From contig JACVTC010000006.1 in NCBI GenBank assembly GCA_016946835.1, positions 1,692,501-1,756,500 on the forward strand: DNA of 64,000 nucleotides. The letters are read 5' to 3'. Below the pieces are notes generated by a model. It searched no databases. It was not told the origin of the DNA and saw only the letters and a program-made list of their open reading frames with translations. The translations under genes and the position numbers were made by a program. Shown one piece after another: positions 56,421 to 64,000 of the stretch. The stretch comes from Neocallimastix lanati (nom. inval.). Taxonomy: Eukaryota > Neocallimastigomycota > Neocallimastigomycetes > Neocallimastigales > Neocallimastigaceae. Within the stretch, counting starts at the first letter, position 1; every line of letters begins with the position of its first letter.

Positions 56421-56620
56421 AAAAACTTTGAAGGGTCATAATTTTAAATTAAATAATTTGTTTAGACTATGGGTGTGGAAAGAAATGTAGAAATGTATCA
56501 ATAATAATATAATTTATATCATAATAAGTTTTAAGTGGAATAGTGTGATTTCATAATTCAAAGTAAAATATATATAAAAAAAAAAAAAAAAAAAAAAATC
56601 AAATATAATAAATTAATTGA
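56421..56620 (+). repeat. Left copy (first part) of a duplicated ~300-bp target
   Basis: The sequence around TTTGAAG, TTTAAATTAAATAATTTGTT and TAATAATATAATTTATATCA recurs at 60685-60830. The left copy continues after the first LINE at 57024-57045 and after the second at 59141-59228. Confidence 0.8.
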
Positions 56621-56635
56621 CAATATTTTTAAACA

Positions 56636-56989
56636 AAGTTCAACTTCGTCGACTGTTCCGTATTTTGTGGGGATTGAGGAGTTTCTAATAAATGTAATAC
56701 CATTAATTTGTCGATCTTTTAGATTGATGATGAAATGGTATTCCATTGAATCTACCGTTACCAAGAGCGTCGACGTCAAATGATAAGGCATGGATTTTCA
56801 CCTCCCGGTGAAATGACAGATACAGATTCTGTTGATAACACTAATACTGAAATTATTACTTACAATAATGGGCGTGGTGTTATTATCGAGGAATAGGAAA
56901 AGTCAGAGGTTATTGCTTCTAACGCACTTTTATAATTTTATAATATATAATATTTTATTTCATGTATTTTATTATTTTTTTTCTCTAAG

Positions 56990-57023
<34 letters not shown>
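56636..57023 (+). mobile_element. LINE copy 1, 3' fragment with poly-A tail
   Basis: It begins within sequence matching 60112-60180 of LINE copy 3 (CTGTTCCGTAT(T/A)TTGTGGGG). A C-terminal reading frame includes RRRQMIRHGFSPPGEM then TDTDSVDNTNTEIITYNNG and a stop at 56894-56896. It ends with a poly-A tail of about 31 bases at 56993-57023. The rest of the element is missing, the usual 5' truncation of LINE insertions. Confidence 0.75.
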
Positions 57024-57025
<2 letters not shown>

Positions 57026-57045
57026 ATAAATAAAATCTTTTAATT

Positions 57046-59140
57046 AAAAATGATAATAAAGAAACTTACCTTGCTTTTCTAGATTTAAAAAAGGCATATG
57101 ATTCTGTTCCAATAGGTAATATATTATATAAATTAGATGCTTCAGGTATTAGAGGTAAATGTAATCAATTTATAAAAAATTTATATTTGACTTCCAAAGC
57201 CAGTGTTAAAATTGATGATCAATATTCGGAATCTTTTAATATTATGAAAGGAGTTAGACAAGGTTGTCCACTATCATCAATTCTTTTCAATCTATTTATT
57301 AATGACATCTTTAATGATTTTTTAGAACTTGGAATTCCTTTAGGCAAATCTAGATGTTGTGGTGGACTCTTTGTAGATGATATTGTTCTATGCGCACCGT
57401 CAAAAACTAAGTTAAAAAAAAATACTTAATAAGGTAAATGAATGGGCTAAATTTAATATGATGAATTTTGGAATTAACAAGTGTGCAAATGGTGATTCGA
57501 CCCGACACACCTCTTTTCAAAATAAAAGAGATCCTACTTTTCATCTTGCTGGTCAACCAATCCCAATAACTAAATGTTATATCTATTTAGGTATACCATT
57601 TGATAAAAGCTTATCGTTGAACCCTATTATTAAATTACTTAATTCTAAAGTTACTAAAGTTCTCTTTTCTGTTAGTAAATTTCTTTCAAATTCCAAAATT
57701 CCTATTCCGTTTAAGAAGATTATAATTAACTCTTATGTACTTAGTAAAGTCTCTTACTTTGCACCTTTACTTGGTTCAAATAAAGGGAGAACAAATAATA
57801 CTCAGAAATTAATTAATAAAGGATTAAGATGGATTGCAGGTATACAAAAAGCCAAATCATTTATTAATGTATATTCTATTTCAAAAGATTTAAATATTCC
57901 TCCATTGTCAGTTAAGTGTGCTTTGTCTCAATTCAAATGTTTTGATAAATGGAAAGATTCAAATTGTATTATTTCCTATTTAGTTAATAATATTCCAAAA
58001 TCTAGAAAATATACATGGACGAAAGAAAGTAGAACTCTTAAACGTAAACTAGAGAAAAGAGGTAATAACGATAATAAAATCAAGGATTTTTATTGGAATA
58101 GAGATATGAAAATCAATTCTATTAAAGCTGAGTTTTATGACAAAAACAAATTCGAAGAAACATCAAAATTTATAAAACTTTGTTATGAATATCCTGATCT
58201 TTCATATGGTTTCTATTGGCTATTGAGAGCACGAAGCGGATATAGATTAGATGCTAGAATTGCTAAAGCTGCAAAAATAATAGATCAAATGTGTCCTAAT
58301 TTTTGTCCCTGTTGTAAAAGTAATAAACAATGGATAAGGCATTGGTTAATTGATTGTCCATTTTTCAATCAAATTCGTAGTAAAGTTAATGATAAAATTT
58401 TATTTTTATATAATGCTTTTAACCGTGGCAACCAAACAAATGATATTGTTAATAGTAATAATGATAATAGCAACAGTAATAATTGTAATAGTAATAATAG
58501 TAATAGTAATAATAGTAATAATAATATTAGTAATAGTATTATTAGTAATGTAAATAATAATATTGAAAATAATATATATGTTGATTCTAGTGTGTGTGAA
58601 AAAGTGTTTAATTTCCTTCTTGGAGGAAGAAGTATTAATAACAGTACAAGGGAATGGAAGGATCTATTTAAGTCCCAGATGAAATCAGGTGCTTATTCTG
58701 AAACTCCATTCTTGGTTGGTTACTGCGGCTCTTCTCCAACCGATTATACCTATTGCTATTGGCCAGCAATGATCTTTGTTCCATAGGTTCAAATCGAATC
58801 GTACTACTTCTACTAAGAGCGTCAATGCTGAAGAAACAGTATGAAAGGCCAGCAGGGCTAGCGCAACCAATGAAGATCATTATTTTGTATCTTAAAATTA
58901 TGATTAACATTGCGAAGTCAAAATTAATTATTATACTTCAGTATAGTAATGCCCTTGTGAAGTCTTACAGATATTAATTAAATGAAACTAGAATATATTA
59001 TACCATTATTTTATTTTATTTTGTGTTTTATTTTTTGTTTATTTTTTATTTTTTTTTTCTTTTTATTACATGTATTTTATCAAATATTTAATTAATAAAG
59101 ATGAAACAAGTTTTCTGCCATAAAAAAAAAAAAAAAAAAA
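57046..59140 (+). mobile_element. LINE copy 2, 5'-truncated, flanked by TCTTTTAAT duplication
   Basis: It starts inside the reverse transcriptase. ETYLAFLDLKKAYDSV (from 57061) is motif A, GVRQGCPLSSILFN motif B, and FVDD near 57370 is motif C. A single extra A in the run at 57414-57422 shifts the frame; the correct frame then runs to 58786. It includes YIYLGIPFDKSLSLNPI, a C-terminal cysteine/histidine knuckle (CPNFCPCCKSN, IRHWLIDC) and an Asn/Ser tract encoded by AATAGT repeats (58438-58570). The 3' end is GCCATA plus about 19 A. The 9-bp TCTTTTAAT at 57037-57045 is repeated at 59141-59149. It is the best preserved copy here but cannot move by itself. Confidence 0.9.
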
Positions 59141-59228
59141 TCTTTTAATGTATTAAAAATTTTTTATATAAATAATAACATAATAATGGTTATATAAATA
59201 AATATACCAATTACCTATATCTATATCT
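59141..59228 (+). repeat. Left copy (last part) of the duplicated target
   Basis: The run from TCTTTTAATGTAT through ATATAAATAAATATACCAAT to ACCTATATCTATATCT is nearly identical to 60889-60980. Confidence 0.9.
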
Positions 59229-60670
59229 TCCTTGTAATCCAAATACCTGGAATATAAATGATCCTATTTCTCTCTATGATTTAAGAAATACGGTATTTTC
59301 TATAAAGCATAACAAAGCTCCTGGATCTGATGGTATTCCTATTAAATTTTATAAAGCTTTCTTTTGTAATCATGATCTAGAAGAAAAATTTTCCTTCTGC
59401 TGGTAAGTGCCTTAAGATTATTTTTAACAAAATTTTGGAAGGTTCTTTTCCTAATGAATGGAACTCTGCATCTATTGTTTCTATTCCAAAGAAAGGCGAT
59501 CTTTCTAATTGTAATAATTATAGAAGTATCTCTCTTATCAATGTCGGTTTTAAAATTCTTACAAAAATAGTCACAGATAGAATCTCTAAATATGCTTTTA
59601 AACATAATTTTATTAGACCTGAACAGTTTGGTTTTCGCAATCATGAAGAATATATTAACCTCTACATTTCAATTAGAGAAATTTGTCAAAGAAGAAAATT
59701 TAAAGGAAAATTCACATATGTAACTTTTCTTGATCTTAAGATTAAGAGCTGGTTACATATATAATACAACTATTGCAATAAGAAGTGGTAGAGTTACTGA
59801 CGACTGTCCTAATTTCTGCCTTTGTTGTGGAAAAGGTGAACAATCTTTTATCCATTGAATATTTAAATGCTCTACCTTTTCTTTATGTCGATGTAAATTT
59901 TTGGATTTTATCGATAATTTATTCATTATATTTGCCAATAAAGTAAGGAATCTTTCCTTACTTCCTTCTTATTTTAATATTTTAGAATATGAAAATTTCA
60001 TAAACAGGTATATTTATACACTCCTTCTTGGGGGAATTTCAGCTTTAGATGTGCTACAATTCGATACTGGGGAACAGAGACATTTAAGTGAACAACTCCT
60101 AAAAAAGTTCATAGGGGTCTACTGTTCCGTATATTGTGGGGCTTGCGGAATATCTTGCTAATACAATACCAATCATCAGTAGCTCTCTTGAGTTACTTCT
60201 TGAGAGGTTTTAGCAAAAACACTTTCATTACCAAAGGAATAATGCAGTTAGAAGTCCTGTTAATTCTCATCAATACACATTAACTAACAGCGCAGTTCCG
60301 AACACAGAACCTATGGTAAGTAATTCAACTTCTGATGATCTTTCTTGTGGTACAGGGGAGAGTTTAGTGGATACCACACTATCTGTTTTAAAGATGTTAC
60401 TTTTTTGTTTTATTATTTTGGATTTAACTGGAGATCATGTTACTACTCGTAGTATACATCATATTGAATTTTTTTTTAACTTTTGAACTTATTTTTTATT
60501 CTATATTTCATTAAATTTTCTTTGATTAATTAAAATTTGTTATTTCTTAACTTTTTATTATTTTTTATTTTACTTAATCTTTTTTTATTTATTTATTTAT
60601 TAAAATTAAAAATGTTCATGTAATTAATAAATAAAGATTAAAGTTAGCAATAAATTCGGCCATAAAAAAA
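59229..60670 (+). mobile_element. LINE copy 3, truncated and internally deleted
   Basis: It starts in the RT N-terminal region: SIKHNKAPGSDGIPIKFYKA (59300-59350), then after a frame change FPNEWNSASIVSIPKKGDLS, NYRSISLINVGFKI and RPEQFGFRNHEEYI. It reaches FLDLK at 59743, where RT motif A begins. The sequence then jumps to the C-terminal LRLRAGYIYNTT and the knuckle CPNFCLCCGKGEQSFIH, so the RT palm and thumb are deleted. C-terminal coding remains reach about 60470 (SCGTGESLVDTTLSVLKMLL). It ends GGCCATA plus A-rich tail at 60662-60670. Confidence 0.85.
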
Positions 60671-60679
60671 AAATAAAAT

Positions 60680-60959
60680 AAAATAAAACCTTGAAGATAA
60701 TATTTTTAAATTAAATAATTTGTTTATACTATGTATGTGGAAGTATATTCAAAATTAATAATAATATAATTTATATCATATTTAGTTTTGAGTGGGATAT
60801 CTTAATTTAAAGTAAAACATTAAAAAAAAAAAAAAAATAAATAAATAAATAACCAAATAAAATCATCAAATGAAGTAAATAAAATCTTTTAATGTATCAA
60901 AAATTTTTTATATAAATAATAACATAATAATGGTATATAAATAAATATACCAATTACCT

Positions 60960-60985
<26 letters not shown>
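60680..60985 (+). repeat. Right, uninterrupted copy of the ~300-bp duplicated target
   Basis: It carries in one piece the segments that on the left are split by LINE copies 1 and 2: the TTGAAG...TTTATATCAT part, the ATCAAATGAAGTAAATAAA part and the TCTTTTAATGTATC...TATATCTATATCT part. Confidence 0.85.
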
Positions 60986-60990
<5 letters not shown>

Positions 60991-61008
60991 ATATTTTTTT
61001 TTATTCAT

Positions 61009-61048
<40 letters not shown>

Positions 61049-62019
61049 ATTATTATTTTCTCTCTCTCCTATTGAATGTGACGTTTTCTTTTTAGTTTTT
61101 ATTGAAAGAAATTGTCAAGATTTGAGGGTATATTTATATTTATATACATATATATATTAAATCATGAAAAGTAAATGCAAAAACAAAAATTGAAAAAACC
61201 AAAAACAAAAAACCAAAAACAAAAAGCCAAAAACAAAAACAAAAAGTAAAAAAAAAAAGATTTTTTTTCTAGTATCTTAATTATTGAAATTTTTTTTCTT
61301 TCTTTTTTCTTTTTTTTTTTTTTTTTTTTTTTTAATTTTTATTTTATTTTTATTTTATTTTTATTTTATCTTTAATTTGTTTTTATTTCATTTTCTTTCT
61401 TATTTTCTTTTTGTTTTTTTTCTTTGTTGTTTCTTTGCAAATATCACCTCTGCTTTCTTTTTAGCCCATTTTCTTCTTCTTATTATTATAATATTTCAAA
61501 TATTATCTTTAACTTTTTCTTTCAGTCTTTCTCTCTCTTTTATTTTTCCTTTTTTTTTTTTTTTTTTTTTTTTTCACCATCTTTATAAAGTTATTTACAT
61601 GTAACTATCATTAGATCATTACTATCAATAAAATTTTAAAATATTATTTATCAAAATAAAAATAATAATAGAAATATTAATTATTTTCTATATATATATT
61701 CTTATGTATTACAAATACATATATATATTAATATTTAACTAAAAAAAATTGAGTATATGTTTTATTTATTGATTTAGTTGTAATTTAATTATTTAAAAAT
61801 AACTAAAATTAATAATTAAACATACATTAATATACCTATTTTATAAAACATATTCATACATATGTTAAGTATATTAATATAAAACTATTCTTATTATAAA
61901 TAGGCAAATATATATATCTTATATAGATATTCCATGCGATATTTTAATATAATAAAGTATATTCATATCAATCTGTATGAATATTTATTATTTTATTATT
62001 TATTTATTTATTTAATTAA

Positions 62020-62055
<36 letters not shown>

Positions 62056-62530
62056 CTAGCGATATGTATATATATCATGGAATAGTTTACAGTTCAGATT
62101 GAATAATTAAAAAGTATTTAATATTTTTAAAATAATATATATGGTATGATAATAATAATATATCTTATGAGTATTAAATATGTGTATTGAAATTCCTATA
62201 AGTATCGATAGAGTTAACATTAAATAATTAATTATTTATAAAGCTATCAAGTATATGAAATTCATTATTTTATATTCATTATTTTATATTAATCATTAAA
62301 TTTAATTTAATTTTTTTTTTCTCTTGAGTTATATATATATATATATAAAATAAATAACAAAAGATACTGATATTGATGTATTTGAAATATTTTATATTTA
62401 TTTTTTTTTTTTTTTGTTTTCTCTTCTTATTATTCATTCTTTAAAAAAAATAAAAATAAAAAATAAAACAGCTCTCATGTCAATCATTTAAAAAATTAAT
62501 TACCATTACATATATATATATACATTTTTT
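60986..62530. other. AT-rich intergenic region
   Basis: It includes an (ATT)n tract at 61015-61050, an AACCAAAAACAAAA-type array at 61195-61245 and long T-runs (61312-61333, 62022-62055). The Phe-rich frame at 61284-61604 is a T-run translation, not a gene. Confidence 0.6.
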
Positions 62531-63214
62531 TTATAAAGGTTCTAGTAAAATATATATTAAATATATTGTAGCAGTAATAACTACAGCATTCCATTGAATA
62601 TTATTTGATTCATTAAAACCATTAATACATATAGATTCTATTTTATTTATTTCATCACGTGTTAGATTATAATAGATGGTATTATTTTCAATAGATAAAT
62701 TTTCATATATTAATTTATATTTTGATAATGCAATATTTCCACATTCACCACAATAAAACTTATTCATCTCTTCAAAATCTTCCTTTTCTAAAGCAGTGAT
62801 ATATTTATCATAGCACCATTCCTCTCCTACTTTATCACACGCAAAACTAAACGCTATCCCAATTTTTTTAAAAGGTGTGTAAAAAGCTAAATTAATAATA
62901 TTTTCACTAAACATATTAAATTTTTCCTGAAAATCTTTATATATTTCACTGATACAATGATCATGCGTTTTCATGATCGAACTTTTACATTTACCATTAT
63001 CACTACATTGATTAGCCGAAGTGCTGACGAGAAGCATCGTAGCACATTCACTCAAATCTGAAATATTACATTTGATATCATCATCATGACGAGTAAGTTC
63101 TTTATCCTCTTTATTTCCATGATTTTCATATTCATTTATATATTCTGCTTTGATACTCTCTATAACAAAAATAAAATTGACTACAGTAATAATAAAAAGT
63201 AGTTTAAAATTCAT
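62531..63214 (-). CDS. Small secreted Cys-rich protein, probably GPI-anchored
   Basis: This single-exon gene encodes 227 aa. The N-terminus is a signal peptide (MNFKLLFIITVVNFIFVIES, cleavage near Ala23). An acidic, His/Asp-rich segment follows (about 30-47). Ten cysteines at 49, 57, 70, 76, 87, 126, 134, 155, 158 and 196 could form five disulfides. Five N-glycosylation sequons are seen (NIS, NLS, NNT, NLT, NES). The C-terminus is a hydrophobic tail (about 210-224, VVITATIYLIYILL) after a small-residue/Asn region, typical of GPI-anchor addition or of a single membrane anchor. A cell-surface location is likely. The family is not recognised. The start is the first ATG of the frame, directly before the signal peptide. 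Confidence 0.8.
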   Translation of the reverse strand: MNFKLLFIITVVNFIFVIESIKAEYINEYENHGNKEDKELTRHDDDIKCNISDLSECATMLLVSTSANQCSDNGKCKSSIMKTHDHCISEIYKDFQEKFNMFSENIINLAFYTPFKKIGIAFSFACDKVGEEWCYDKYITALEKEDFEEMNKFYCGECGNIALSKYKLIYENLSIENNTIYYNLTRDEINKIESICINGFNESNNIQWNAVVITATIYLIYILLEPL

Positions 63215-64000
63215 ACTTTCTAAAATAATAATAATAATAATAATGATATATAAATATATATTATCGTTATATTGTTATATGACTCATTTAATTAGATAAT
63301 TAAATAAATAAGTAAATATAAAAAATTAAAAATGAAAACAAATACAAAAATAAAAAAAAATAAAATAAAAAAAAAATAAAAGTGTTTAAAAAGATAATAA
63401 ACTATAATACTTAATAATATTTTTTAGTTTTTATTTTTATTTTTTATTTTTTATTTTTTATTTTTTATTTTTTTTTAAACTTAATATATCTTTTCTTTTT
63501 TTAATTAATTTATTTTATTATATATACATATATATAAAAATTTATATTAATAATCATTTTTATTATTATTATTATTACTATTATTATTATTATTATTATT
63601 TTAATATTTATAATAGAAGAAAAAAAAAGTTATAAATGATTTGTTTAAGCGAACTTTCTTAATATTTCTATCTATCGAAATGAATTTTTTTTTTTTTTTT
63701 TTTTTTAATAATTTAATGTTTCTATATATAATACAATTTAATAGTTTAAAATAACTTCTTTCTTACAATAATATGATATATGAAAAGTTTAATAATCTTA
63801 ATATTATATATATACAATATATTAATAAAATATAAGATTAGATTATTAGGTTTAATTTTTTTTTTTTTTTTTTTTTTTTATTTATATTTGCTTTCAATAA
63901 TAATAATTTAGTTATTAATGCTATTTTTTATTTCATTTTTAATTTTTAGGTAATAATAATTTAATTGTTATAAAATTTATATTTAATAAGAAATAGCAGA
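63215..64000. other. AT-rich flank to the window end
   Basis: A/T runs, an (ATT)n tract at 63558-63602 and TTTTTATT repeats at 63430-63472. This is the 5' flank of the Cys-rich protein gene. No other gene was seen. Confidence 0.6.

Noticed and set aside
58668-58910. Minus-strand frames over the LINE 3' region
   Set aside because: They are shadows of the plus-strand LINE C-terminal sequence.
61284-61604. Phe-rich 106-aa frame
   Set aside because: It translates T-runs and has no homology-like core.

Overview
The window is extremely AT-rich eukaryotic DNA: most intergenic sequence is homopolymer runs, AAT/ATT and AAAT/ATTT arrays and (TA)n. It has spliced genes with GT-AG introns, the standard stop codons, a secreted CotH-type protein with three chitin-binding (CBM18-like) modules, expanded ankyrin-repeat sequences, Asn-rich proteins, and LINE and Ty1/copia debris. 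Together these point to an anaerobic gut fungus (Neocallimastigomycota). That assignment is an inference from composition and gene content, not from a marker gene. No rRNA or tRNA gene was seen.

Layout. 1-1111: Asn-rich coding sequence broken across frames. 1690-1975 and 2312-4345 (minus): a relic and a longer pseudogene of the same ankyrin-repeat family. 6066-7799 (minus): seven-TM receptor fused to an RGS domain. 7800-15894: repeat-rich gene-poor DNA with a few isolated coding-like islands. 15895-19649 (minus): dead Ty1/copia LTR retrotransposon lying in an ATT microsatellite. 20165-22460: fragments of LINE elements. 23488-25686 (minus): three-exon coiled-coil protein gene. 30215-32965 (plus): eight-exon gene for CNOT11, a CCR4-NOT subunit. 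35749-42240 (plus): sixteen-exon leucine-rich-repeat gene in which almost every repeat is one 69-nt exon. 43904-45007: small non-autonomous copia-type LTR element with a 5-bp target duplication. 45008-52661: simple-sequence desert. 52662-55176 (plus): two-exon CotH/chitin-binding protein. 56421-60985: three truncated LINE copies, head to tail, in a duplicated target of about 300 bp. 62531-63214 (minus): small secreted Cys-rich protein, probably GPI-anchored.

The intact genes do not form an obvious pathway: they cover signalling (GPCR-RGS), mRNA decay (CNOT11), scaffolding (LRR and coiled-coil proteins) and the cell surface (CotH-CBM18, Cys-rich protein). All splice models were built by hand. 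The multi-exon models keep frame throughout and their summed lengths divide by three: 438 codons for CNOT11, 1008 for the LRR gene, 608 for the coiled-coil gene and 741 for CotH, each including the stop. The most striking observations are the one-repeat-per-exon LRR gene, two copia-type elements sharing a putative primer site that matches the anticodon arm of tRNA-Lys(CUU), and the LINE array inside an unusually long target duplication.
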